Assembly (NCBI RefSeq): GCF_002968635.1
Contig: NZ_PVBN01000018.1
Span: 16,076 to 80,075, forward strand
Length of the DNA stretch: 64,000 nt
Source: Neorhizobium alkalisoli
Lineage (GTDB): Bacteria > Pseudomonadota > Alphaproteobacteria > Rhizobiales > Rhizobiaceae
Direction: 5' to 3'
The translations under genes were made by a program, and so were the position numbers. Shown here piece after piece: positions 18,359 to 27,046 of this stretch (the stretch's first letter is position 1; each line of letters opens with the position of its first letter). The notes beneath the pieces are model-generated. The model saw only the letters and a program-made list of their open reading frames with translations. It had not been told where the DNA came from and searched no databases.

Positions 18359-19265
18359 CGCACCGAAAGGCGATCTCGAAGAGGTCGCGCGTCGATTCTC
18401 CCACCTATGGCACGCCCTCACCAGCGGTGAAAAAGGGGCCCATTCTGACGATCTCAGAGCAATGCTTGTGGATCGCGTTCGTGATGCATTGGATCGCGGT
18501 GCCGATAAGCTGGATAGCTCAGACAAGAACATCATAGCCAACACTTTTGTGTTGGAGGCTTTGGTCCATCGCGGCGTTGCGACGGATGTCTTTCGCACCC
18601 GTCACCGGGATCTCGGCACGTTCCATGCGATAAAGATGCTTCGTGCAGACCATGCCCACGACCCGGTAGCGCGTAAACTTCTGTTGCGCGAAGCGCAAAT
18701 CGGAATGGCGCTCTGTCATCCTCACCTTGCCGCAACCCAGGCGGTGTTGCGACTTTCCGATGGACGGCCCGCACTTGTCACCGAATGGCTCGATTGCCGC
18801 ATCGCAGGGCTTTTACCGGGATCGCTTTCGATCAAGGATGTGACGACGATCATGGTTGCGTTGCTTTCGGCAATCGCCGCCGTGCATGCCGTAGGTTTTG
18901 TCCACTGCGACCTGTCGCCGTCAAACCTCCTTTACGGAGACGGTTTTCGGGATATCAAGATCGTCGATTTTGGAATTGCACTGGAAATCGGCCGCAGGCA
19001 TAGCGAGCTCGATATTGCCTTCGCCGGCCAACCGGATTTCGCCTCCCCAGAACAAATGGCCGGAGAGATCGTGGATGCACGCTCGGACCTCTACGCCGCT
19101 GGGCTTTTGCTGTCGCTGCTTCTGCGGCATTGCCGGGAAACGGGCGAGAAGGCAGAAGAATTAAAAACTCTCGCAATCCGATTGTCGCAGCGGCGTCCGC
19201 AAGACAGGCCCGAAAATGCGAAGGCCGCCTTGCATCTGCTCGGCGGCCTAAATGGCTCTGAATAA
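18336..19265 (+). CDS. ppkA: T6SS serine/threonine protein kinase PpkA (short form)
   Basis: This 309-residue Hanks-type kinase probably activates T6SS assembly by phosphorylating TssL or Fha-pathway targets. Kinase elements are visible in order: AIKMLRAD (catalytic Lys), a helix-C Glu in LLLREAQIG, VHCDLSPSNLLYG (HRD-like loop with Cys for Arg), IVDFGIALE (DFG) and FASPEQMAGEIVDARSDLYA (APE-like). It lacks the membrane span and periplasmic sensor of the Pseudomonas enzyme. The start at 18336 overlaps the phosphatase gene; the ATG at 18348 is equally possible. It is the last gene of the operon, and it ends 3 bp from the convergent export gene. Confidence 0.9.
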   Translation: MHRPMTVDAPKGDLEEVARRFSHLWHALTSGEKGAHSDDLRAMLVDRVRDALDRGADKLDSSDKNIIANTFVLEALVHRGVATDVFRTRHRDLGTFHAIKMLRADHAHDPVARKLLLREAQIGMALCHPHLAATQAVLRLSDGRPALVTEWLDCRIAGLLPGSLSIKDVTTIMVALLSAIAAVHAVGFVHCDLSPSNLLYGDGFRDIKIVDFGIALEIGRRHSELDIAFAGQPDFASPEQMAGEIVDARSDLYAAGLLLSLLLRHCRETGEKAEELKTLAIRLSQRRPQDRPENAKAALHLLGGLNGSE

Positions 19266-19268
19266 TAC

Positions 19269-20408
19269 TTAGTTGGAGCCTGGAAGCGGAGCCGCCGCCG
19301 TCGGCGCACTCTTCTGGTACACGGTAAAGAGCTTTGCGAAATCCACTAGGCCGGAATTGCTGGCATAGAGAATGTCGCCGTCCATGACCTTGAACTGCTG
19401 CATCAGTGCCAGGTTGGAAACGTCGTTCAGGTCCACTCGGTAGATCGCCGGCTTGTTGGTTACGAAAGGTGCACCTGGATTCTTGGCGGCATTTACGGCT
19501 GCGGCTTGGGTGTAGACGGGCTGGTTGCGCAGAACGTAAAAGTTGCTCGCGTCAGCGCGATCGTCGAGCAATCCGCCGGCGCGGCCAAGCGCCTGGGCCA
19601 GCGTCAGCTTACCCGGCTCGAACTCGAATTCACCCACACTCTTGAACGCGCCGAAGGCGGTAAAGGTCACAGCGTCCTTTCCGATGTAAAGCTGATCGTC
19701 GGGCAGGAGATGGACGTTCTGACGGTCCTCGTTCAATACCCGTTCAAGCGGGGCGCTGGCGCGCTGCTTGCCGCGAATGAGCGTCACGGTCGCAGCGCTT
19801 GGCGCAGAGGATGCCCCTCCGGCAAGCGCAATCGCATCGAGCACTTTTTCCTTGCGGGCTGTGAGAGGGAAGCGGCCGGCCGAACGGACGTCGCCGTTGA
19901 CGGTGAAGCCGCTCGTGGGCTTGTCGACAACCGCAACGATTGCCTGCGGGTTGACCGCCGAGCCCTTCAAACCAGCAACAATACGCGCCTGCAGTGCCTC
20001 GGGCGAAGATTCAAGCACCCGCTGCCGGCCGACGAACGGAAGGGTCACGGTCCCCGCCGAGTCCACGGTAAAACGGCCGAGATTGAGGGTCTTGCTCTGG
20101 GTCGAGGAGAAAAGTCCCTCCTCACCCGTGTCGAGAATCGTAACCTCGATAACGTCGCCGCGACGCAACCTGGTGTCGGCGAAACCGCCCGAGCGCATGA
20201 TACTGAGGCCGTTATCCGCCGCCGAATAGGCGAGCGGCGAGACCACCACGGGATCCATCGGGGCATCGGCAAGCCTGACGACCCGAATTCTTTCGTTCGT
20301 CTGAGGATCGGTGGCGCTATAGAAACTACCAGCCGTTGGGCCATCCGACGGGCGTGCGCAGGCAGCGAGAACCGCGACAAAAACGAAGGGTACCAGCTTC
20401 CGCATCAC
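19269..20408 (-). CDS. Outer-membrane polysaccharide export lipoprotein (Wza/OPX family)
   Basis: OPX proteins form the outer-membrane exit channel for exported polysaccharide. The 379-residue product starts with a lipoprotein signal peptide ending in a lipobox (VLAAC, Cys17). Next comes a poly-export domain (LRRGDVIEVTILDTGEEGLF, GTVTLPFVGRQRV, about residues 80-175) and SLBB-like repeats (FTVNGDVRSAGRFPLTA; FTAFGAFKSVGEFEFEPGK). An ATG at 20405 is an equally good start. No glycosyltransferase or Wzc-like partner is nearby, so which polysaccharide it serves cannot be read here. It converges on ppkA with only 3 bp between stops. Confidence 0.9.
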   Translation of the reverse strand: MMRKLVPFVFVAVLAACARPSDGPTAGSFYSATDPQTNERIRVVRLADAPMDPVVVSPLAYSAADNGLSIMRSGGFADTRLRRGDVIEVTILDTGEEGLFSSTQSKTLNLGRFTVDSAGTVTLPFVGRQRVLESSPEALQARIVAGLKGSAVNPQAIVAVVDKPTSGFTVNGDVRSAGRFPLTARKEKVLDAIALAGGASSAPSAATVTLIRGKQRASAPLERVLNEDRQNVHLLPDDQLYIGKDAVTFTAFGAFKSVGEFEFEPGKLTLAQALGRAGGLLDDRADASNFYVLRNQPVYTQAAAVNAAKNPGAPFVTNKPAIYRVDLNDVSNLALMQQFKVMDGDILYASNSGLVDFAKLFTVYQKSAPTAAAPLPGSN

Positions 20409-20721
20409 GTATCCTTTGGCAGTGATCTGATGATTCAGAGAAATACCAATCTGGATTCGCGCGACAACATCTGGTTGCTAAAAAAACTCATTTGTGACGA
20501 CAACAAGGCGTTGAATGTGGCTTATCGGCAACCCATCGATTGCGGCGGCCAGCGCCGCTTCACTCGAAGCGCATCGTGCCTGGTCAACGGCCCTGTTCGT
20601 GCCAGGCGAAAGCTTCATCGAGAGATGGGGAGTTTGTCCGCCTCTTGCGCAAGCAAGGGTGAATAGTCGGATAAACGGTCGCCGAATCGGGATGGGCACA
20701 GGTGGCGTGCTCTCACCTGCG
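20409..20721. other. Intergenic region between the OPX gene and livF
   Basis: No convincing gene is seen. It should contain the OPX promoter (minus strand) and the 3' end of the liv operon. A 6-bp hairpin CAGGTG/CACCTG at 20699-20719 sits next to the livF stop but lacks a T-run, so it is at best a weak terminator. The longer open frames crossing this stretch are antisense continuations of neighbouring genes. Confidence 0.4.
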
Positions 20722-21444
20722 TCAGTGCCTTGTTCCGACCTTCTCCACCCCAAGATGCTGGCCAAGCACCGCCTCGTCGGCAAGCAATTCGGCGCTCGTT
20801 CCTTGATAGACGACCGCGCCGCGATCGAGAATGACAGCATCGTCGGAAAGAGGCAGGACCTTGCGTGCCTTCTGCTCGATGATGATTGCCGACATACCCT
20901 CGCCCTGGGTAATGCGCTGGATCGCCGCGAGCAGTTCGTCCACGATGATCGGCGCCAGACCCTCGGTCGGCTCGTCGAGGAGCAGCAGCCTGGGGTTGAC
21001 CATCAACGCACGCCCGACCGCCAGCATCTGCTGTTCGCCGCCGGACAACTGGTTGCCGAGGTTTTTACGCCTCTCCTTCAGGCGGGGAAACATGCCGTAG
21101 ACACGCTCGACGTTCCAGACGCCCGGTCGCGCGATGGCGGTCAGGTTTTCCTCGACCGTCAGCGATTTGAAGATGTTGCGCTCCTGCGGCACCCAACCGA
21201 TACCCGCTGCCGCCCGTCTATCCGCCCTGAGCTTGGTGATATCGCGTCCGATCAGATGGATCGACCCGGAATGATGTGTCGTAACGCCTGCAAGCGTGTT
21301 GACGAAGGTCGTCTTTCCCGTTCCATTGCGGCCGAGCAGGGCCAATGTCCGACCCTCGCCAATCGTCAGGCTGATGCCGGCAAGCACGCTTGCCTCGCCA
21401 TAACCTGCAACGAGTTTTTCTATCACCAGTACCGGCGCGCTCAT
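20722..21444 (-). CDS. livF: Branched-chain amino-acid-type ABC transporter ATP-binding protein LivF
   Basis: This is one of two ATPase subunits of a HAAT-family importer. The 240-residue product has Walker A GRNGTGKTT, Q-loop VPQERNIFKSLTVEENL, signature LSGGEQQML, Walker B RLLLLDEPTEGLAP and a switch region AIIIEQKA. The LivF-type ending (LGV region) and length fit. The start overlaps the livG stop by four bases. It is the last gene of the SBP-livH-livM-livG-livF transcription unit; substrate is not readable from the ATPase. Confidence 0.93.
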   Translation of the reverse strand: MSAPVLVIEKLVAGYGEASVLAGISLTIGEGRTLALLGRNGTGKTTFVNTLAGVTTHHSGSIHLIGRDITKLRADRRAAAGIGWVPQERNIFKSLTVEENLTAIARPGVWNVERVYGMFPRLKERRKNLGNQLSGGEQQMLAVGRALMVNPRLLLLDEPTEGLAPIIVDELLAAIQRITQGEGMSAIIIEQKARKVLPLSDDAVILDRGAVVYQGTSAELLADEAVLGQHLGVEKVGTRH

Positions 21445-22190
21445 GCATTTTCCCCGAGATAAACGGCCTTGACGCGAGGATCGGCGGAAATTTCCGCGAC
21501 AGTGCCTTCTGTAAAGAGCGCCCCCGCCACCAGAACAGAAATGCGATTGGCGAAAGAGAAGACCAGATCCATATCGTGCTCGATCAAAAGCACCGTCACA
21601 TCGCTGGGCAAATCCGATACGATCGCCAAGACCTCGTGACGTTCGTCTTCCGGTACGCCAGCCGCCGGTTCATCGAGCAGGAGTACGCGCGGTCTGGACG
21701 CGAAGGCCAGTGCGATTTCCAACAGGCGCTGCTTGCCATAGGGGAGGATCACGCTTCGCTCGCCCATCACCGAAGCAAGGCCGAAACGGGCCAGAAGCGC
21801 TGCCGCTTCCTCAACAATGCTGCCGTAGCCAGCGATCGACGTCCACAGGTTGTGGCCGATCCCTTCCCGCTCCGCGATTGCCAATGCGACCGTCTCAAGT
21901 GGCGTAAAATCGTTGAAGAGCTGATTGATCTGAAAGGTCCGGGTCAGCCCCCGATTGACCCGCCGGAACGATGCGAGCGAGGTGATGTCCTCGCCTTCCA
22001 GAAAGACCTGTCCTTCGGACGGTGGCAAAACACCCGTCAACAGGTTGATCAGGGTGGTTTTGCCAGCCCCGTTCGGTCCGATCAGGGCGTGGCGCGCCCC
22101 GCGCTCCACCTTGAGGCTCACATCATTGGTCGCAAGGAATGCACCGAAACTCCGCTTCAAGTTCCTGGTTTCAAGAACGATATCGCTCAT
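21441..22190 (-). CDS. livG: Branched-chain amino-acid-type ABC transporter ATP-binding protein LivG
   Basis: This is the second ATPase subunit, 249 residues. It has Walker A GPNGAGKTT, the LivG-type segment RGLTRTFQINQLFNDFTPLETV, Walker B RVLLLDEPAAGVPEDE and the switch LIEHDMDLVFSFANRI. The signature loop is ILPYGKQRLLEIALA rather than LSGG, a usual LivG deviation. It overlaps livF and livM by four bases each, so the operon is translationally coupled. Confidence 0.93.
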   Translation of the reverse strand: MSDIVLETRNLKRSFGAFLATNDVSLKVERGARHALIGPNGAGKTTLINLLTGVLPPSEGQVFLEGEDITSLASFRRVNRGLTRTFQINQLFNDFTPLETVALAIAEREGIGHNLWTSIAGYGSIVEEAAALLARFGLASVMGERSVILPYGKQRLLEIALAFASRPRVLLLDEPAAGVPEDERHEVLAIVSDLPSDVTVLLIEHDMDLVFSFANRISVLVAGALFTEGTVAEISADPRVKAVYLGENA

Positions 22191-23230
22191 CGGCCCTCCT
22201 CCTTCGACTTCGAAAGACGCTCCGGCAGATACTCAACCCACCGCGCCAGGCGGTCGCGACCGACCAAGACCAGAACGACAAGGATCAGCCCGATATAGAA
22301 CATCCAGTATTGCGGCGTTACGATCGAAAGCCAGTCTTTCACCAACGTGAACAGCACCGCCCCGAAGATGCCCCCGTAGAGATAACCGGTGCCGCCGATC
22401 GTCAGCACGAGCAGCACGTCGGCAGAGCGGTGGAATGCCAGCACGTCGGGTGACACGAAGCTCGTCGTCTGGGCAAGCAATGCACCTGCCATGCCCGCGA
22501 AGACGGCAGCGATGGTGTAAACCGTCACGATGCGCTTGCGAGCCGGGATTGCGATCATTCCTGCCCGCATCGGGTTTGCCTTGATCGCCTTCAACGACAG
22601 TCCGAATGGCGAGAAGGCAAGGCGCCGCATCAGCATCGTACCGACAAACAGAACGACGAGACAATAGACGTAACCCGTCTTTCCGAAGAGGTCGAATTCG
22701 AACAGTCCCAGTATGGGGCCAAGCGAAAAGCCGCTGAGACCGTCAGCCCCACCGGTCAGCCAGGCCATCTGGTTGGCCATTTCCGCCATCATCAAGCCGA
22801 TGCCGAGCGTCGTCATCAGCCGCGTCAGATCCGACCCGCGCAGAATCAGGAAGCTGGTAACGAAGCCGAGCAGGCCGGCCCCGATGCCCGCCACCAAAAG
22901 CCCTACCACCGGCTCTGCCACATAATGCAGAGCGACCAGGCCGGCGATATAGGCTCCCAGTCCGAAGAATGCCGTATGACCGAGTGACACGATCCCGGCA
23001 AAACCGAGGACCAGGTCCAGCGAGACGGCAAACAGCGCCAGAATGGCGATCTCGGTCAGAATCAGCATCTTCGACGGCAGCACAAAAAAGGCAGCGATCG
23101 CGGCGATCCAGACGATGATTTCATAAAAGCGGACGCGGCTCCTGCGCTTCATCAGCTTGGCGGCGCGGCTTGCTGCCGCAGTCGAAGAGGACGTCGCAAC
23201 CATGGTCGCTTCCTGTGGGAGAACACTCAT
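22187..23230 (-). CDS. livM: Branched-chain amino-acid-type ABC transporter permease LivM
   Basis: This is the longer permease subunit, 347 residues, with a basic cytoplasmic N-terminus of about 30 residues followed by eight or so hydrophobic spans. LivM landmarks include LDLVLGFAGIVSLGHTAFFG, FLILRGSDLTRLMTTLGIGL and GGTGYLYGGIFGAVLF. The start overlaps the end of livH by four bases. Together with LivH it forms the transmembrane pathway used by the adjacent binding proteins. Confidence 0.93.
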   Translation of the reverse strand: MSVLPQEATMVATSSSTAAASRAAKLMKRRSRVRFYEIIVWIAAIAAFFVLPSKMLILTEIAILALFAVSLDLVLGFAGIVSLGHTAFFGLGAYIAGLVALHYVAEPVVGLLVAGIGAGLLGFVTSFLILRGSDLTRLMTTLGIGLMMAEMANQMAWLTGGADGLSGFSLGPILGLFEFDLFGKTGYVYCLVVLFVGTMLMRRLAFSPFGLSLKAIKANPMRAGMIAIPARKRIVTVYTIAAVFAGMAGALLAQTTSFVSPDVLAFHRSADVLLVLTIGGTGYLYGGIFGAVLFTLVKDWLSIVTPQYWMFYIGLILVVLVLVGRDRLARWVEYLPERLSKSKEEGR

Positions 23231-24084
23231 CGGCTACCCCTGGAGAAGAGACCGTTCGGACGAACGATCAGCATCACGATCATCAGCGCGTAGATGACGA
23301 ACGGTCCAATGGCGGGAACATAATATTTGCCGGCAACATCGGCGATACCGAGCAGCATGGCGGCAAGAAATGGGCCTGAAACGGTCGACGTGCCGCCGAC
23401 CGATACGACGATCAGGAAGTAGATCATGAACTTTAACGGGAAATTCGGGTCGAGACCGAGGATTTCGGCTCCCATTGCACCGCCGAGACCGGCCAGACCG
23501 GACCCGAACGCGAAGGTCAAGGCGAAGACCAGAGGCACGTTGATACCAAGCCCCATCGCCACCCGGCGGTCGTCGACAGCGGCACGCAACCGGCTCCCAA
23601 AGCGGGTCTTTGACAAGATGAGCTGCAGAGCGAGCGCAAGGGCCGCGCAGACCACGATGGTGAAAAGCCGATATCGGCCCACTCCTACCCCGAATACATC
23701 CATCCTGCCGGAAAGTTCTGGTGGAAGGTTGATGAGCTGCTGTTGGCCGCCCATGAAATAATCGGTTGCGGCAACCGCCATGAATACGATCCCGATCGAA
23801 AACAGAACCTGATCGAGGTGGCTTACCTGATAGAGCCATTGGTAGAGCGTCCGCTCCAACACCAGCCCGATCAGAGCCGAGGCGATGAAGGCGGCGGGCA
23901 AACACCAATAGAAGGATATGCCGTAGCGGTTCATCATCACGACGGTCACATAGCCCCCGGCCATGGCAAAGGCACCGTGTGCGAGGTTGATGAAATTCAT
24001 GAGGCCAAGTGTCACCGTCAACCCGCAGGCCAAGATGAACAGCAACATACCGTAGGCGACACCGTCAAACAGGATTGTCAGCAT
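23227..24084 (-). CDS. livH: Branched-chain amino-acid-type ABC transporter permease LivH
   Basis: This is the shorter permease subunit, 285 residues, with about eight hydrophobic spans. Typical LivH segments are ILACGLTVTLGLMNFINLAH, FGSRLRAAVDDRRVAMGLGI and FGSGLAGLGGAMGAEILGL. It lies 178 bp downstream of a binding-protein gene on the same strand and four-base-overlaps livM. The gap before it may allow the binding protein to be made in excess. Confidence 0.93.
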   Translation of the reverse strand: MLTILFDGVAYGMLLFILACGLTVTLGLMNFINLAHGAFAMAGGYVTVVMMNRYGISFYWCLPAAFIASALIGLVLERTLYQWLYQVSHLDQVLFSIGIVFMAVAATDYFMGGQQQLINLPPELSGRMDVFGVGVGRYRLFTIVVCAALALALQLILSKTRFGSRLRAAVDDRRVAMGLGINVPLVFALTFAFGSGLAGLGGAMGAEILGLDPNFPLKFMIYFLIVVSVGGTSTVSGPFLAAMLLGIADVAGKYYVPAIGPFVIYALMIVMLIVRPNGLFSRGSR

Positions 24085-24262
24085 TTGGATCTTCTTTGGG
24101 GGCGACCGTTGACGCTACAGGAAGCATATGGTCGCAGGATTTAGCGCGACCGACCATGGCCCTTATCCCTGGAGCCACAGTCGTGATCGAGGATGACAGG
24201 CTTTTGCAGCAGGAGGAAGAAGCAGCGGATCCACTTCCGCCACCTGCCGCTCAAGCCCGCAC

Positions 24263-25441
24263 TTATTTCGCTTCTGCCTTTTCCGGATCCTTAAGCGCCG
24301 CAAACGTCTTGAATTCGACGTTTTGCAGCTCGCCGTTCACGTCCTTGACTTCCCGCATGTAGATATTCTGGATGATGTCGCGGGTATCGGGATCGATCGA
24401 GACAGGACCGCGTGGGCTCGTCCAGGAGAGACCCTTGACGGCCGCCATGAAAGCCGGGCCGGTGGCATCGCCCTTGGTCTTTTCCAGCGCAGCATAAATC
24501 AGCGCCATGCCGTCATAACCGCCGACCGACATGAAGTTCGGCCGCATGTTGTTGTTCGCCTTCTTGAAGGCTTCGACATAGGCCTTGTTTTCCGGGCTAT
24601 CATGCGCGGTGGCGTAGAAGTGCCCGGTGATCGTGCCGACCGCCGGCTTGCCCATGCTATTGAGGATGTCGTCGTCGGTGACGTCACCGGTGGCAATCAG
24701 CTTGATGCCAGCCTCGGCCAATCCGCGATCTGCAAATTGCTTCATGAACAGCGAGCCGACACCGGATGGCAGGAAAACGAAGACTGCGTCAGGCTTTGCG
24801 TCACGCACCCGTTGCAGGAAGGGTGCAAAGTCCGGGTTCTGCAACGGGATCCGCACCGCTTCGACGACTTCGCCACCCTTGGATTTGAACTCCTTGGTGA
24901 ACCACTTTTCCGCGTCGATGCCAGGACCGTAGTCGGATACGAGTGTCACGACCTTCTTAATGCCGTTTTCAGCCGCCCAGGTTCCGACGGGAAGGGAATA
25001 TTGCGGCAAGGTGCCCGAGGTGCGAGTGATGTATTCCGACGCCTTGGTGATCGAGGCCGTGCCGGCGGCCATCACCACTGTCGGCACCTTCGCCTGGGTG
25101 GCGACGGGCGCAACGGACATGGCAAGCGGCGTCAGGCCGAAACCGGCAAGCACTTTGGCGCCGTCGTTGACGACCAGTTCCTGGGCAATTCTGCGGGTCT
25201 GGTCGGCGACGCCAGCGTCATCGCGGATTACCAACTCAATCTTCTTGCCCGCGACGGTATCGCCATGGGTTTCGATGAACGTCTTGGCGCCGGCTGAAAC
25301 CTGTCTTCCTGTCGATGCAAACGGACCGGTCATCGGCAGGATAAGGCCAATTTTGACCACTTCCTGCGCAGATGCCGGAAATTGCGTCAAGCAACCAAGC
25401 GCCGCGCTTGCGACCGCCAGCAAAGTTCTTCTGTTGAGCAT
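24263..25441 (-). CDS. ABC transporter periplasmic substrate-binding protein, LivK-like (copy 1)
   Basis: This 392-residue protein is the periplasmic receptor for the LivHMGF importer. It has a signal peptide (MLNRRTLLAVASAALGCLTQ, cleavage near PASAQ), then QEVVKIGLILPMTGPFASTG, the Peripla_BP_6 opening. The ATG at 25441 has a strong AGGAGGAGGGAA Shine-Dalgarno; the frame is open further upstream, but that part would not encode a signal peptide. It is closely related to the second binding protein at 27047-28222, with a LysR-type regulator between them. The ligand is unknown: this family takes branched-chain amino acids, amides and aromatic compounds. Confidence 0.92.
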   Translation of the reverse strand: MLNRRTLLAVASAALGCLTQFPASAQEVVKIGLILPMTGPFASTGRQVSAGAKTFIETHGDTVAGKKIELVIRDDAGVADQTRRIAQELVVNDGAKVLAGFGLTPLAMSVAPVATQAKVPTVVMAAGTASITKASEYITRTSGTLPQYSLPVGTWAAENGIKKVVTLVSDYGPGIDAEKWFTKEFKSKGGEVVEAVRIPLQNPDFAPFLQRVRDAKPDAVFVFLPSGVGSLFMKQFADRGLAEAGIKLIATGDVTDDDILNSMGKPAVGTITGHFYATAHDSPENKAYVEAFKKANNNMRPNFMSVGGYDGMALIYAALEKTKGDATGPAFMAAVKGLSWTSPRGPVSIDPDTRDIIQNIYMREVKDVNGELQNVEFKTFAALKDPEKAEAK

Positions 25442-25734
25442 ACCTTCCCTCCTCCTCTTGAATACGCACATTCCGCGCCGGCGCCATTTCGACAGATAAA
25501 GGCGAACCAGTGAGTAAAACCTGCGGTTCTCGCGCCTTATTCCCTGACTGCTTGGCGGTGTCACCGCAGGATAATTTGATGTCCTACTATCTTCACTTTC
25601 ACTGCTTTAGCAACCCGATCGAGCGATCACCGCTCGTTGGGTCAGCTCGGCATCATCGCGAATTTCTTCAAGCCATCTTAAGCCCGCGTTTCGTCCCTCG
25701 TTAATCAGATCATTTGCCCGCGCATAAGTTTTCG

Positions 25735-26946
25735 TTATAGGCGCCTTTCCGGCGGCGTCGGCAAAAGTTCCAGAAAAGTTTTCTGAGCGGCCGTTGGCAG
25801 CCAGTCTTTGCGCAACGTCACGCCGATCGGACGAGACGTCTTGCTCATGTCAAACGGCAGTGCTTGCATGAGTCCCCGCGCGATCTCCGCCTCGGCCTGA
25901 AGTCTGGACGTGCAGCCCAGATATTCGCAGGTGTCCAAAAGTTCACGCATCAGGATAAGTGATCCCGTTTCGACGATATTCTTCGGCGCTCCACCTTTGG
26001 CGTCAGAAAAAATCTGGTCGAAATAGCGTCTGATCGGCGTTCCCTTCTGGGCTACGACCCAGGGAAAGCTCGTGAGGTCTTCGATTGAAATCTCGCGCCG
26101 GCCGGCAAGTGGATGATGGCAGCCTGAAACGAGTACGATCGTATCGTGAAACAGAACCTTCTGTTCCACGTCGCCGATGGGCGGGGGATCTCGCAGGGCT
26201 CCAAGTAGGAAATCGATATCGCCGCGGCGAAGGGCCGCCAAAAGATCGCCGTAGGGGCCTTCCTGTATGTGGATCGGCAGATTGGGGCGAAACCTTCGGA
26301 AGCTCGCGATCGCTTTCGGCAGCAGGTAGGATTTTGCCAGTGGCGTGGCCCCGACAACGATCCGTCCGATCTCGGCGGTGGTTAGTTCGGCAAGATCGGC
26401 ATCGGCTTGCTCCAGTTCCAGGAAGGCGAGCCGGGCGGCCTGCGCGAGCCCTTGCGCAGGCCGTGTCGCGACAAGACCGTAGGGCGTTCGCTCGAAAAGG
26501 GGACGAGCCGCCACGTCTTCAAGCTGACTTACGGCGCGATATACGGCGGGCTGGCTCAGCCCTAATTGCCGTGCAGCCAGTGTGAAATTCTCCGTTTCCC
26601 TCACCGCGATCAAGGCTTTGAGCTGGGAGGTCGTCGCTGTTATCAGCAGTCTTGGTGAAAGCTCCGATAGCGCAGGGTCCAGATAGCCAAAGGCACGCTC
26701 GACACGCCTGGCGAGGATTTGGCCGGCCGAATTGGCGAAAATACGCTGAGGCGTACGGGAAAACAGCATCAGCCCCGCCGTCTTTTCAATCTTCGAAAGG
26801 GCCTGCGTAACGGCAGGCTGCGATACGAAACAGAGTTCCGCGGCCCGGGTGATGGAGCCGGTATCGATGACTGCGAGAAACGCCCTGAGATGCCGCAGGC
26901 TGTGCTGCTGAATCTTTGATTCAGGTGGGATGGGCGAAGAAATCAT
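25735..26946 (-). CDS. LysR-type regulator with two N-terminal helix-turn-helix domains
   Basis: This 403-residue protein is about 100 residues longer than a normal LysR regulator because the winged HTH is duplicated. The first is at about residues 16-75 (LRHLRAFLAVIDTGSITRAA, SQPAVTQALSKIE) and the second at about 104-163 (LKALIAVRETENFTLAARQL, SQPAVYRAVSQLE). A LysR substrate domain follows from about residue 190 (IGRIVVGATPLAKSYLLPKA, PIHIQEGPYGDLLAALRRGD). The ATG at 26946 was chosen because longer starts would overlap the upstream gene and add no recognisable domain. Lying between two paralogous binding proteins, it probably controls the liv-type uptake system. Confidence 0.9.
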   Translation of the reverse strand: MISSPIPPESKIQQHSLRHLRAFLAVIDTGSITRAAELCFVSQPAVTQALSKIEKTAGLMLFSRTPQRIFANSAGQILARRVERAFGYLDPALSELSPRLLITATTSQLKALIAVRETENFTLAARQLGLSQPAVYRAVSQLEDVAARPLFERTPYGLVATRPAQGLAQAARLAFLELEQADADLAELTTAEIGRIVVGATPLAKSYLLPKAIASFRRFRPNLPIHIQEGPYGDLLAALRRGDIDFLLGALRDPPPIGDVEQKVLFHDTIVLVSGCHHPLAGRREISIEDLTSFPWVVAQKGTPIRRYFDQIFSDAKGGAPKNIVETGSLILMRELLDTCEYLGCTSRLQAEAEIARGLMQALPFDMSKTSRPIGVTLRKDWLPTAAQKTFLELLPTPPERRL

Positions 26947-27005
26947 GGTGCCCGTTTTGTACGGGAACTGCCGTGCAGGCTCAAGGAGCGGCGCATCCTC
27001 CCTCA

Positions 27006-27040
27006 TCGATCGGATGGCGGCTGATCCGCCATCCGATCGA
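27006..27040 (-). terminator. Strong hairpin after the second binding-protein gene
   Basis: A perfect 15-bp inverted repeat (arms TCGATCGGATGGCGG and its complement, 5-nt loop CTGAT) starts 6 bp past the stop codon of the binding-protein gene. On the minus strand it is not followed by a T-run, so it may protect the upstream mRNA 3' end or reduce read-through into the LysR gene rather than act as a canonical terminator. Confidence 0.55.
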
Positions 27041-27046
27041 GCAGCA

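Noticed and set aside
19506..20666. Long plus-strand open frame opposite the OPX gene
   Set aside because: It is antisense to a clear lipoprotein gene, lacks any domain pattern and is the mirrored reading expected of G+C-rich coding DNA.
20515..22298. Plus-strand open frames opposite livF and livG
   Set aside because: They are antisense to strongly conserved ATPases and have no recognisable motif.
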